This document shows, in pieces, positions 7,785 to 15,775 of a DNA stretch of 64,000 bases. The notes under the pieces were generated by a model. That model saw only the letters and a list, made by a program, of their open reading frames with translations. It searched no databases and was not told where the DNA came from. This DNA is from Taibaiella koreensis. Lineage in GTDB: Bacteria > Bacteroidota > Bacteroidia > Chitinophagales > Chitinophagaceae. Location: positions 1 to 64,000 of the forward strand of contig NZ_QVNU01000009.1 of the NCBI RefSeq assembly GCF_003545715.1. Direction: 5' to 3'. Numbering within the stretch: position 1 is the stretch's first letter; each line of letters opens with the position of its first letter. The position numbers were made by a program, and so were the translations under genes.

Positions 7785-8861
7785 TCAGCATAGTGTTTTT
7801 AAATTATAATGTTCAATCGCCGCCTGTTTCATGGGGTGTGTACTCCATTCTACCCATTCGCACGTATAGGGATCATAACCGCATTTTAGCGGTTTGCTAT
7901 AAATGTTGCCTGGTTCTTCAACGTATGCCCTGCAATCGGTGCAGACGTATCGAAATTCACAGTCCTTGCAAACTGCAATCTGGTCTTTGCCGATACCCCA
8001 ATATTTTTTAAACCCTGGTTGTTTTGTTGCTTCCGGCAGTGATATCGAGTGAATATTGCCAAACCTCTCGGGCAGGGAAGGGCAATTTTTAATGTTGCCA
8101 CCTCTGTCGATGCTTATTTTCCTGTTGAGACATGTATTATATTTTTGAGCTTCAGCAAAGGTTTCTGTATTGCTGGTGAAGTAGTGCTCTTTTATGTTTC
8201 CGCAGCATGTTTCATCATTCAAAATCCGTGTGACTGTCTTGATGGGAATCGAAAACTTGGCTGAATGTCTTGATAGCTGCTCGGCATGCCCGTGAATCGT
8301 TACGCCACACACCCGGCTGTAGGTGTCACATAAATTCTCCCAATCTTCCAAATCGCAATCATCATTATCCGCTAAGATTAAGGTAATGGAAGTGACGGTA
8401 GTATTTTGTGCCGCATTCAACAGCGATTCGTATACAGACATCGGCAATGCTGTGTAGCCACGCACTTCAAGATATTTACAATCAAGCTGGTTTAAACCTA
8501 GTAGGATAGAAGTAAAGTCGAAATTAGACTGACCGTCTAAATCCAGAATACAATTGCTAATTTCAAATGGATAGTCCCACTTCAAATCCAGGTCGGGGAA
8601 AAGTTGAGGCATTTCAGTGTAGAAGATAAGCTCCTCCCCTTCTAGAAACTGGAAGTACTCGTCAATGTATTCATCGTATTTATTTTCGAAAGCCGCCTTA
8701 ATTTGTTTGATTGTACACCCCTGATGTTCGGTAACAATGGTATAAAGCGCATGTGGGATTAAATGCACCTTGTTGCGTTGAAGGTCGCAAAAAACGCTTC
8801 TGGTGGCTCCCTTTACAGGGATGCAATTGGCAAAAATTTTAAAAGGTGTATCCTGTCTCAT
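7785..8861 (-). CDS. gwsS: Grasp-with-spasm system SPASM-domain peptide maturase
   Basis: 358 residues. The N-terminal 75 residues resemble a PqqD-like RiPP recognition element, which binds the precursor leader. The middle has the layout of a radical-SAM-like barrel but I find no CxxxCxxC cluster motif, which agrees with my recollection that this family keeps the SPASM part without a classical radical SAM site. The C-terminal quarter is a cysteine-rich SPASM domain (CPSLPERFGN, then CKDCEFRYVCTDC, then a final CGYDPYTC), expected to hold auxiliary iron-sulfur clusters. The pairing with an ATP-grasp gene and GG-leader peptides identifies the system. The exact chemistry is not known to me. Confidence 0.88.
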   Translation of the reverse strand: MRQDTPFKIFANCIPVKGATRSVFCDLQRNKVHLIPHALYTIVTEHQGCTIKQIKAAFENKYDEYIDEYFQFLEGEELIFYTEMPQLFPDLDLKWDYPFEISNCILDLDGQSNFDFTSILLGLNQLDCKYLEVRGYTALPMSVYESLLNAAQNTTVTSITLILADNDDCDLEDWENLCDTYSRVCGVTIHGHAEQLSRHSAKFSIPIKTVTRILNDETCCGNIKEHYFTSNTETFAEAQKYNTCLNRKISIDRGGNIKNCPSLPERFGNIHSISLPEATKQPGFKKYWGIGKDQIAVCKDCEFRYVCTDCRAYVEEPGNIYSKPLKCGYDPYTCEWVEWSTHPMKQAAIEHYNLKTLC

Positions 8862-8866
8862 GTAGC

Positions 8867-9049
8867 TTACAGCATTTTTGTAATGGGCTTATGAAAAGGA
8901 TAAACATTGCAGTATAGACACTCGTATTTGGCAACCGAGGCGAACCTGTTTGCAATCAATATCTCCGATTGTTTTAGCGGTTTAAGGTAGAAAAAGGTTG
9001 CCGGTACGAGCTTCCAATCTCCCTGCTTTATAACTTGCTGGATGTGCAT
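8867..9049 (-). CDS. Possible small protein filling the gap between gwsG and gwsS
   Basis: A 60-residue ORF that starts inside the end of the ATP-grasp gene (22-base overlap) and stops 5 bases before the SPASM gene start, so it fills the gap exactly, as real operon genes do. It contains CLYCN and is otherwise basic and aromatic, with no signal peptide. It is not a family I recognise. It could instead be chance: at this size an open frame of 60 codons is not decisive. Confidence 0.4.
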   Translation of the reverse strand: MHIQQVIKQGDWKLVPATFFYLKPLKQSEILIANRFASVAKYECLYCNVYPFHKPITKML

Positions 9050-9963
9050 AAATATTCTGCTATTTCTTTTTCAATGTAAAAATTGCCGGACTTCGATAAA
9101 AAGCCATATTGGCCGTAGGGGTTTACTTCTAAAAACACAAAGTTATTCTCCGGTGTAACGATGAAATCAAGCGAACCATAATCCAGCGTCAGTTCCGACA
9201 TCAACAGCTTTATTTTATCTTGTAGTTCATCGGGCAAGATAAAAGGCACCTGGCGTTGGGGTGACTTCAGATTGTTCAATCGGCTATCAATTTGAGATGT
9301 TCTATCAGATTGAGAAAACAAGGCCAATGAATAGAGCTTTTCTCTAAAAAAGAAAACCCTGATTTCAAAAATCTTGGCTACCAATTGCTGTATCAAAGTG
9401 GGGGAAAAAATATCTTCGAAACCGGCAATATCTTTTGAAGAGATTTCTTCAGTGTATTGCCCGGTGATGATTACTTCGTCGGTCACTATACTTACGCCAT
9501 CAGCAAGGGGCTTGCAGATAATCCGCTCCCATGTCTCTTTTAGCTCGTTCATCCTGTCTCTCTTGTAAACAATTTCATATCCCGGTATGGCAAGGCCAAG
9601 GTTTTTTGCAGCCTCCAGAACATTGAGCTTATTAAGCATATTGCCAGGAAATGGCAGGTTACCAAAAGCGTTCAGGTTCTTCAGATAGGTTGCAAAAAGG
9701 TATTGCCACACAGCTATTGCGTCATTTTTCAAGTATTCCCTAAGATGATATTGCAACAATGGATCGGTCGTCTCAATTCTTGGATATAACATTCCAGAGC
9801 CATTCAAATATACTGCCTCAATATTTCCGCGAGAAACCTCTAAGGAGATGTCTTCAAGATCAGAAACTTTATTCACCCTGAAAGTCTTTTTGCCAATTGA
9901 CCTTATCCATTGAATGATCTCTATTGTCGTGTCGTCTTGCTGCCTGCTATGTATAAGAACCAT
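9028..9963 (-). CDS. gwsG: Grasp-with-spasm system ATP-grasp peptide maturase
   Basis: 311 residues, of normal length for the family. ATP-grasp enzymes of graspetide clusters join side-chain carboxylates to Ser/Thr hydroxyls or Lys amines in a precursor peptide, forming macrolactones or macrolactams at the expense of ATP. The ATP-grasp fold is visible in its nucleotide-binding part (IICKPLADGVSIV, near residues 144-156) and the C-terminal metal-binding signature (DYGSLDFIV, then FVFLEVNPYGQYGFL near 280). The start is 9 bases after the TPR gene stop. The two upstream small genes with LVKGG leaders are its likely substrates. Confidence 0.9.
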   Translation of the reverse strand: MVLIHSRQQDDTTIEIIQWIRSIGKKTFRVNKVSDLEDISLEVSRGNIEAVYLNGSGMLYPRIETTDPLLQYHLREYLKNDAIAVWQYLFATYLKNLNAFGNLPFPGNMLNKLNVLEAAKNLGLAIPGYEIVYKRDRMNELKETWERIICKPLADGVSIVTDEVIITGQYTEEISSKDIAGFEDIFSPTLIQQLVAKIFEIRVFFFREKLYSLALFSQSDRTSQIDSRLNNLKSPQRQVPFILPDELQDKIKLLMSELTLDYGSLDFIVTPENNFVFLEVNPYGQYGFLSKSGNFYIEKEIAEYLCTSSKL

Positions 9964-9972
9964 TTATAAAGC

Positions 9973-11016
9973 TTATTTACAGTCCGGACGCTTCTCGATA
10001 AAGATGCAGTTCCTGACCAGCTGAGAATTGACATCCTGGTAATCAGAACTGAAATAAGAGGCTAAATCCGGCCCAATTTTAAAGGGGCTATGTGGGTTAG
10101 AAACATTAAAATGAATCTTCTTTAAATATTCGCCAACGCTGCATAGACCTAATGCCTTTCTACGGTCGTTTATCGCACTTTCTGTCTGACCCGGTAAAAG
10201 GCACAGGTAAAAATTACAGCCCGATAATAAAACCGATTTAACCGCTGCGCTGTCGATCGATGCATTTGTCAAATTACCCGCCATAAATTCAAAGCTTACC
10301 TTACCCTCCCTTTCCGCCTGCATAAGCATTTGTGCAATAGAATCCTGACTCATGTAGTATACTTGATGACTGGATAAATCGACATACCTCATTTTAAGAA
10401 TGTCGGTGAATATTGGCGGGACAATCACAGTATCATCTTTGATGTTAACGCCTATTTCATATTCGGATAGATAACCGCCGTTTTTGTCGAACAGCACTTG
10501 TAGTTTTTGCTCGATTTCTTTTTTCTTTGTTGACAAGACATTTAAAGTATCACTGGAAACATTTTGATAACTCTTGTCGATGATCCTTTGGTGTTCTTGT
10601 GCTAAAGCATTAAGCTCCGATTGTAAATTGACATACTTTTTACCAGCCTTTGCCTGCTTAACAAGCTTAGGCCACGCAGACATCTTTTTTAGCCAAAAAA
10701 ATGCAGCCTTCCGTTCAAAAAAAGATGCTCCTACACCCAAAGACGCCAGGTTTGATGCATAGGCAAATGCCTCTTTGGCATTTTGTTGGGCAATAGCTAC
10801 CATAAGAGCATTGTATAAATCATTTACTAACGGCTTTGGGTTGAGCTTAAAAGCTTCTTCATATAACGTGCCCGCTTGATCATAGCTGTGATCGATAACG
10901 GCCAGTTCGGCTGCGCAGATTTTCTCATTATAGATTTTCTCCGCCATTATTTTCGGGGTGATACATATCACCATTAACCACGACAATATTATTGCAACCA
11001 ATTCCTTTCGACACAT
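9973..11016 (-). CDS. Exported TPR-like protein, first maturation-block gene
   Basis: 347 residues with an N-terminal hydrophobic export signal (residues about 6-24). A TPR-like pair of helices follows (AELAVIDHSYDQAGTLYEEA...), then a long helical region with a coiled-coil-like stretch near 150-175. The C-terminal part ends with the GLCS...LKK pattern shared with the paralogue at 6710-7783 and with Cys-containing strands near the end (residues 320-346). It lies just after a terminator hairpin that separates it from the precursor genes. Its job is not known; two diverged copies bracketing the maturase genes suggest a structural or receptor role at the periplasmic side. Confidence 0.8.
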   Translation of the reverse strand: MCRKELVAIILSWLMVICITPKIMAEKIYNEKICAAELAVIDHSYDQAGTLYEEAFKLNPKPLVNDLYNALMVAIAQQNAKEAFAYASNLASLGVGASFFERKAAFFWLKKMSAWPKLVKQAKAGKKYVNLQSELNALAQEHQRIIDKSYQNVSSDTLNVLSTKKKEIEQKLQVLFDKNGGYLSEYEIGVNIKDDTVIVPPIFTDILKMRYVDLSSHQVYYMSQDSIAQMLMQAEREGKVSFEFMAGNLTNASIDSAAVKSVLLSGCNFYLCLLPGQTESAINDRRKALGLCSVGEYLKKIHFNVSNPHSPFKIGPDLASYFSSDYQDVNSQLVRNCIFIEKRPDCK

Positions 11017-11048
11017 TCGTGACCAGTTTTTACGAGCTATATAAAAAT

Positions 11049-11080
11049 AGATTTACCCGATCATTTGATCGGGTAAATCT
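11049..11080 (-). terminator. Intrinsic terminator/attenuator between precursor genes and maturase genes
   Basis: A perfect 15-bp stem (11049-11063 with 11066-11080) with a minimal loop is followed, in the leftward direction, by TATTTTTAT. It lies between the end of the downstream precursor gene (11090) and the start of the TPR gene (11016). A partial terminator here would make many precursor transcripts and fewer maturase transcripts, a logic common in RiPP operons. Confidence 0.8.
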
Positions 11081-11089
11081 TTACTTGCT

Positions 11090-11341
11090 TTAACTTCTGG
11101 GATTCAACGTATGAGTTGATATGCCACCCAAAGATTGATTATTATAACACCAAACACCATTTTCAAAACTGTCAGAACTCCAGAATCTCATTGGGACAGT
11201 CCAGCAATCGTTGGCATCATCCCTTGTAGGTATACCGCACTGTTCAGAACCACCTCCTGTTGCGTAGCCACCTTTCACAAGAGGCATTTGTGCTTCAGGT
11301 AGCGGATTAAACTTCGTGCTTCCTATTTTTTCAAACTTCAT
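11090..11341 (-). CDS. Grasp-with-spasm precursor peptide with LVKGG leader (second copy)
   Basis: 83 residues. The first 25 form a leader ending in a double-glycine motif (MPLVKGG); the remaining 58 form the core. The core starts with a Gly-rich segment (TGGGSE), holds three Cys (in SEQCGIP, NDCWTVP and VWCYNN), several Asp and many Ser/Thr, giving the acidic and hydroxyl side chains an ATP-grasp enzyme would link. It aligns with the neighbouring precursor over the leader and the TGGGS...WTV region. Cleavage after GG is expected from the family, but I see no dedicated C39 peptidase transporter in the window. Confidence 0.85.
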   Translation of the reverse strand: MKFEKIGSTKFNPLPEAQMPLVKGGYATGGGSEQCGIPTRDDANDCWTVPMRFWSSDSFENGVWCYNNQSLGGISTHTLNPRS

Positions 11342-11436
11342 AAGATGGGAATTTAGGAAATCTCTTGTCTTATCGCCGTAGAGAATATTCAGCGTGCACC
11401 AATTAATGCAGGCTTAAGATGCATGCCTGTTGCACT

Positions 11437-11694
11437 TTATATCCAGCCGAACCCTTCACCCCAATAGCAGGCGCCACCATCTGCAGCGATAGCATCAGAT
11501 GTCCATGTCCGTATTTTAGTTCGCTGTTCGGTCCTGTATTCTACCCCCCCATTTTGCGAAGCACAGGGGACTTGAACCGTCCAAACGCCTATCACGGACG
11601 AACCACCGCCGGTGTCACCGCCGCCTTTTACCAAAATCATCTCATCGTGAGAAAGCTGGCTGAATTTCTTGCAGCCCATTGTTTCGAATTCCAT
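11437..11694 (-). CDS. Grasp-with-spasm precursor peptide with LVKGG leader (first copy)
   Basis: 85 residues: a 25-residue leader ending MILVKGG, then a 60-residue core that begins with GDTGGGSS and continues WTVQVPC. It contains two core Cys, a Thr/Arg-rich middle (EYRTEQRTKIRTWTSD) and a Gly/aromatic end. It is the promoter-proximal gene of the leftward operon, 95 bases before its paralogue. The leader is much more alike between the two copies than the core, the usual sign of one enzyme set serving diversified substrates. Confidence 0.85.
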   Translation of the reverse strand: MEFETMGCKKFSQLSHDEMILVKGGGDTGGGSSVIGVWTVQVPCASQNGGVEYRTEQRTKIRTWTSDAIAADGGACYWGEGFGWI

Positions 11695-11825
11695 AGTTTT
11701 AATTTAGAATTTGAGATATCCGCTCCTGTCTTTTACATGATGATGTAACGCCCTGGAGCAGTTGTTCAGCGTCTACCCATTATTTTTTCTTTGGGTCAAC
11801 TGGGTATAATCCCGCAATCTTTGCG

Positions 11826-11857
11826 CAAAAATATTTTAGCTACAGACTATGTAGCAA
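11826..11857 (-). promoter_or_regulatory. Candidate promoter of the grasp-with-spasm operon
   Basis: Reading leftward, a TTG at 11857-11855 is followed after 21 bases by TATTTTTG (11833-11826), which fits the Bacteroidota -7 consensus TAnnTTTG. Transcription would start near 11819, leaving a leader of about 125 bases before the first precursor ATG. The assignment rests on consensus match and position only. Confidence 0.45.
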
Positions 11858-12490
11858 CGCTCTATATTCCTATTGGTTAACCCCCGCCTTCAGATGCTCC
11901 CTATCAACAATAGTTGCAGCAACAGTGGTTGCCGAAGCAGCGGATAGAAATGCCATGTCTTGGTTTGGTTGGTGGATCTGCGCTACTATCAGCATGAAAC
12001 GGGACAAACGTAAAAACTATTTCATATTCTCCCCAAAAATATTTAGCAGTATTTCCGATAAAGTCTTACCCTTCGGGTCTACAACTTGCTATTAAGTAGT
12101 ACCCAGCTAAGACTGGAAATTCCGACAGGCCTGACGAGTAGATTCCGTAGCCAGTTGACCATAAAGGCTATTGATAATTAATACTTTTCCTGGTTATAGA
12201 ATGCCGGAATGACATGGTCAAGGCCTCCGGAATATCCACCCTAACAATCCTTTTAACGCAATGTATGAGCAAATATAATAGACAGGCCAGGGCAAAAAAA
12301 GCAAATCTGACGAATAATCGTTTTGCAAGGACACCAATATAGAATAAGCATTACATTTCCTTTCTAAATATATAATAATTCGTTAGGTAAAATGGCTGCA
12401 TAACACCAGCTGATATATCGGCAATCCTTGCGTTCGTCCTTACAATTAAGCTTTATGTCTGGCCTTGAATAGGTTTAAAGCTTGTTAATC
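11858..12490. other. Intergenic region between the facing peptide operons
   Basis: No intact gene is visible. On the minus strand, bases 11904-12065 form a 54-codon open frame without a start codon. Its translation ends in a very Cys-rich tail (CFGNHCCCNYC), and the frame above it contains scattered protein-like pieces with stops. This could be the remnant of an older peptide gene, or chance. Confidence 0.4.
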
Positions 12491-12498
12491 TATATTTG
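12491..12498 (+). promoter_or_regulatory. Candidate -7 box of the third-precursor operon
   Basis: TATATTTG fits TAnnTTTG exactly. A CTTG at 12464-12467 is a possible but widely spaced -33 element. The start of transcription would be near 12505, about 25 bases before the ATG at 12531, which is typical spacing. Confidence 0.5.
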
Positions 12499-12530
12499 CT
12501 AATAATTTTTAATCTTAAAACATAATTCCT

Positions 12531-12767
12531 ATGAAAAAGGGCATAAATGCACAGAAACAAAGGCTGCTGTTAAAAAAAATCTGGGTGCATGGCTTAACTT
12601 TGGATGAACAACAATTGTTTTTAGGGGGAAACCCGCCCTCAGTGCCAATTAATAAGCCGGGGCCTCCCTTAACCGATCCTAAGCCGAGCAGTGCATGCGA
12701 ATCAAAAGGAGGGGGATGCCAATCGAGAACTCCGGGAGATAATGTCTGTACGGTTTTAGGCAATTAA
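12531..12767 (+). CDS. Third precursor-like peptide with LGG leader, Pro/Gly/Cys-rich core
   Basis: 78 residues. The basic helical leader (about 1-33) contains GLTLDEQQLFLGG, a layout like double-glycine leaders. The core of 45 residues is rich in Pro, Gly and Ser and has three Cys (SACES, GGGCQS, NVCTV). The leader differs from the two leftward precursors, so it may be handled by different enzymes or may act as a signal peptide for the two-component pair downstream. It is followed by an exported S41 peptidase gene after 66 bases. Its small size and composition, together with the promoter match just upstream, support it as a real gene. Confidence 0.7.
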   Translation: MKKGINAQKQRLLLKKIWVHGLTLDEQQLFLGGNPPSVPINKPGPPLTDPKPSSACESKGGGCQSRTPGDNVCTVLGN

Positions 12768-12833
12768 AACAATCATTAGCTGCTAAGCCTTTAATCAATC
12801 CTAAGCTTAGCAGCAATAACAGATAACTGACTT

Positions 12834-14216
12834 ATGAGGATCATTTTACTCATTGTATCAATCGCTGCGTTTTCTACAATAGCTCATGCGCAACAATCAG
12901 ATTTCGACTTTGTCGTTGAAAAGATCAAACTGGACTATCCCGGCTTCATTGAGAAAACACATGGCTTCGAATTCGATAGTTTTGTAACCAAGACGGCGAA
13001 AACTTACAAGACTGATAGCTTTAAAGCTATGGCGATAATAATTGACTTCTTTAAAGACCGCCATCTTGATTTATTTCGGAACAAGGAATTCCAAGACTCA
13101 GCTGAATGCTATAGCAATCTGAATATGATCAGAGGATATTTTGGGACTCGAAAGGACAAAGAAGTTTACGAAGGTTTTTGGATTACAGAAACAAACAACT
13201 GCATAATTGGGTTGCAAAGAATTCAGGGTTCAAAGGATTGTTACAGAGGTTACGTAATAAAATGTGCTGCTAATAGCTCTGTTTTACCAGGCACATTGTT
13301 ATGCGAACTTGAACAGAGGTCAACCGATCAGTATTTTACGCGGGCTATGGGGGTACGATCAGGATTGAGCTACTATGTGACATCAAAGTTCAGGAGTGAC
13401 TCGATAATGACTATGGGGCCATATTATAAATGGCGAAAGCTAAGGGCAACATCTGCTCAAGTCCTGCCCACGTTGACACCACTGTCAGACTCTGCCAAGG
13501 GTAAATGGCTGAATGACACAACATTTCTGCTTTCAATTCCCACCAGTATCCCGATGAATGAAAATATTGTAACAAAAATATTGCGCAGTAATCAGGAATT
13601 GATAACCAAATGCAGTCATTTAATCATAGACGTTCGAAATAATACTGGCGGATCTGCTCGCGTTTATGATCCGCTTTATCCATTGTTCTATACTAAACCG
13701 TTTGCTTCGGTGGCTGGATCTCTTTATGCTACGAAGGACGAAGGATATAACAAACAGCAGTCCCTTGAAAAATATGTTGAGGATGGAGGGAAGGATACCG
13801 CTCACATCAATTGGATGAAAAAGCTAATCGCTTTAAACAATGATAGCACAGGAAAGTTTATTCAATTTCCTACCGATACATTTAAACAAGATTATGTTTA
13901 TGAATATCCCAAGAAAATAAGCATTATAGTAAATTTTGGTTGTCAAAGTGCATGTGAAATATTTTTGTTGGATGCAAAACATAGTAGCCGCGTTAGGCTA
14001 TTTGGCGAGCATACCATGGGCGCTATAGATTATCTAAATTTCTACCCACAAAATACTCCATCGGGAAAATACAAACTCTACATAGCTACTACTCGCAGAA
14101 ATATTCCTCCAGGTGAATCCAGGTTGGACGGAAAGGGCATTGAGCCGGATGTCCAAATAAGTGATTCAGAAACTGACTGGGTAGATTTTGTAAAGCGATA
14201 CTATGAAAAACATTAA
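12834..14216 (+). CDS. Exported S41-family (C-terminal-processing-like) peptidase
   Basis: 460 residues with a clear signal peptide (cleavage likely after AHA, residue 19). The C-terminal half is an S41 catalytic domain: DVRNNTGGSARVY near 265-275, then the nucleophile Ser372 in GCQSACE, and a GEHTMGAIDY segment. No PDZ domain is evident, unlike classical CtpA proteins. In the family the Ser works with a Lys or Glu dyad/triad in the periplasm. It lies between a precursor-like peptide and a histidine kinase gene whose start overlaps its stop by 14 bases. A role in trimming the peptide, or in clearing it as immunity, is inference. Confidence 0.85.
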   Translation: MRIILLIVSIAAFSTIAHAQQSDFDFVVEKIKLDYPGFIEKTHGFEFDSFVTKTAKTYKTDSFKAMAIIIDFFKDRHLDLFRNKEFQDSAECYSNLNMIRGYFGTRKDKEVYEGFWITETNNCIIGLQRIQGSKDCYRGYVIKCAANSSVLPGTLLCELEQRSTDQYFTRAMGVRSGLSYYVTSKFRSDSIMTMGPYYKWRKLRATSAQVLPTLTPLSDSAKGKWLNDTTFLLSIPTSIPMNENIVTKILRSNQELITKCSHLIIDVRNNTGGSARVYDPLYPLFYTKPFASVAGSLYATKDEGYNKQQSLEKYVEDGGKDTAHINWMKKLIALNNDSTGKFIQFPTDTFKQDYVYEYPKKISIIVNFGCQSACEIFLLDAKHSSRVRLFGEHTMGAIDYLNFYPQNTPSGKYKLYIATTRRNIPPGESRLDGKGIEPDVQISDSETDWVDFVKRYYEKH

Positions 14217-15207
14217 ATGGCATATCCTTTTTTGGGTGCCTTTATTCTTCGCAGCGTATGTGATCGATTCAATTCAAGATCCTTTGATGACCCTGCCAAA
14301 GGAATTGATCTTCTTTCTAACTCAGAACATCTTTTTGTTCTACACGCTTTATTATGCTATAACGAAGTTTTCAAAAAAGACCATTGGGCTTATTATCATT
14401 GGTGTTTTTAGATTCGCGATAATAATCGCCCTTTGGATTGTAATGCGTTATTATATCCGGTACTATTTTTTCGCAACCTTTTTTGAGCCACAGTATGGAA
14501 TGCTCCCTGTAAGAATTTGGTTTCCTACATGCTTTACTTGGATCATAAACGCTTTCTTTTATGCAATGGCATACTACTTTCTGGTGAAATCCATTAGCAA
14601 GCAAAAGGAAGTATTGAAAAGCCAAGAAGAGAAATTTCAGGAGGAAACCCTTGCCTTACGAGCACAAATCAATCCACATTTCCTGTACAATACCTTAGAC
14701 CTTCTTTACGCGAAGGCTTTGCCAAAAGATAAGGAGCTTTCTAACTGTATTATGCTTCTTGCCGATATTATGCGCTACACAATCAGACCGCAAAATGAGC
14801 GGGGATTTGTTAACCTTGGAGATGAAGCAACGCATCTGTCTAACCTCATTGAGATAAATCGACTTCGCTTCAATGGCGACTTTTATCTGAATTTCACACA
14901 AGGAGGGCCCATACATGTTTCCAGGATAATACCGATAGTGCTAATGACACTTACAGAAAACGTCTTTAAATACGGCGTGCTCAACGAGCCTGGTCATCCA
15001 GCAGAAATCCTATTGAAGGCAGAGCAAAACGGCCGGATCATCTTCCAAACCCGGAACAAGATCCGAAAGGGACCAAAAGAACTGTCCACCGGTATTGGGC
15101 TAAAGAACGTAATAAAGAGGCTTCATAGAGCCTACGGAGAAAATTATCATTTTGCAGTAGAGACCAAAGATGAAGTATTCCATGCCTCACTGACAATATT
15201 CACCTAA
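14203..15207 (+). CDS. LytS-type sensor histidine kinase
   Basis: 334 residues. Four membrane segments in the first 145 residues (for example LFWVPLFFAAYVI and IIAIALWIVMRYY) are followed by a His_kinase domain with the phospho-acceptor His159 in AQINPHFLYNTLD, and then an HATPase domain ending with the G-box GIGLKNVIKRL. The four-TM sensor with no large extracytoplasmic domain resembles peptide-sensing LytS/AgrC-like kinases. It is translationally coupled to the S41 peptidase and 10 bases ahead of a LytTR regulator. Sensing of the adjacent peptide product is a reasonable hypothesis only. Confidence 0.88.
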   Translation: MKNIKWHILFWVPLFFAAYVIDSIQDPLMTLPKELIFFLTQNIFLFYTLYYAITKFSKKTIGLIIIGVFRFAIIIALWIVMRYYIRYYFFATFFEPQYGMLPVRIWFPTCFTWIINAFFYAMAYYFLVKSISKQKEVLKSQEEKFQEETLALRAQINPHFLYNTLDLLYAKALPKDKELSNCIMLLADIMRYTIRPQNERGFVNLGDEATHLSNLIEINRLRFNGDFYLNFTQGGPIHVSRIIPIVLMTLTENVFKYGVLNEPGHPAEILLKAEQNGRIIFQTRNKIRKGPKELSTGIGLKNVIKRLHRAYGENYHFAVETKDEVFHASLTIFT

Positions 15208-15217
15208 AAACATTGCT

Positions 15218-15775
15218 ATGATCAATTGCATCATTGTTGACGATGAGCAACATTCTATCGAGATTCTTAAGCACTATGTTGAGCAGGTACCCAATCTAAA
15301 TCTGGTACTGGCGACCACTAAGGCAGTGGAAGCGATCAATACGATCAACAACTGCAATGTCGATCTGCTTTTCCTGGATGTGCAAATGCCGGAGCTTTCT
15401 GGCATAGAAGTTATAAATGCAATCAATGGAAAGTCTAAAGTAATCTTTACGACTGCCTATGAACAATATGCGGTACAAGGTTATGAACTTAACGTCGTCG
15501 ATTTCCTGCTTAAGCCCATTTCTCTACCTCGCTTTCTTCGTGCAGTTCAAAAAGCACGGGATACAATAGTAAGTCACAAATCAGAGGAAGCGGAAGTGGA
15601 CTATGTATATGTCAAAACGGGGGTTAAGAGTCAGGTAGAGAAAATCACCTTACAAGGAATCCAATACATCGAAAGTAAAAGGAATTTTGTCGAGATCCAT
15701 CAGCAAAGCAAAACGACTTCTGTATATGTTACCTTAAGCGAAGTTGAAAGAATAGCGTTATCCTTGCAAGTATAA
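15218..15775 (+). CDS. LytTR response regulator with truncated DNA-binding domain
   Basis: 185 residues. The receiver domain is complete: acidic DDE at 8-10, phospho-acceptor Asp in LLFLDVQMPEL near residue 53, then TTAYEQ and the conserved Lys in FLLKPI. The LytTR domain starts at about residue 130 and stops after about 55 residues at SEVERIA..., where the family has another 45-50 residues that carry the second half of the DNA-binding fold. The downstream sequence (15776-15900) is AT-rich and does not continue the domain in any frame that I can read. It is probably a non-functional or dominant-negative remnant caused by a deletion or insertion. Confidence 0.8.
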   Translation: MINCIIVDDEQHSIEILKHYVEQVPNLNLVLATTKAVEAINTINNCNVDLLFLDVQMPELSGIEVINAINGKSKVIFTTAYEQYAVQGYELNVVDFLLKPISLPRFLRAVQKARDTIVSHKSEEAEVDYVYVKTGVKSQVEKITLQGIQYIESKRNFVEIHQQSKTTSVYVTLSEVERIALSLQV

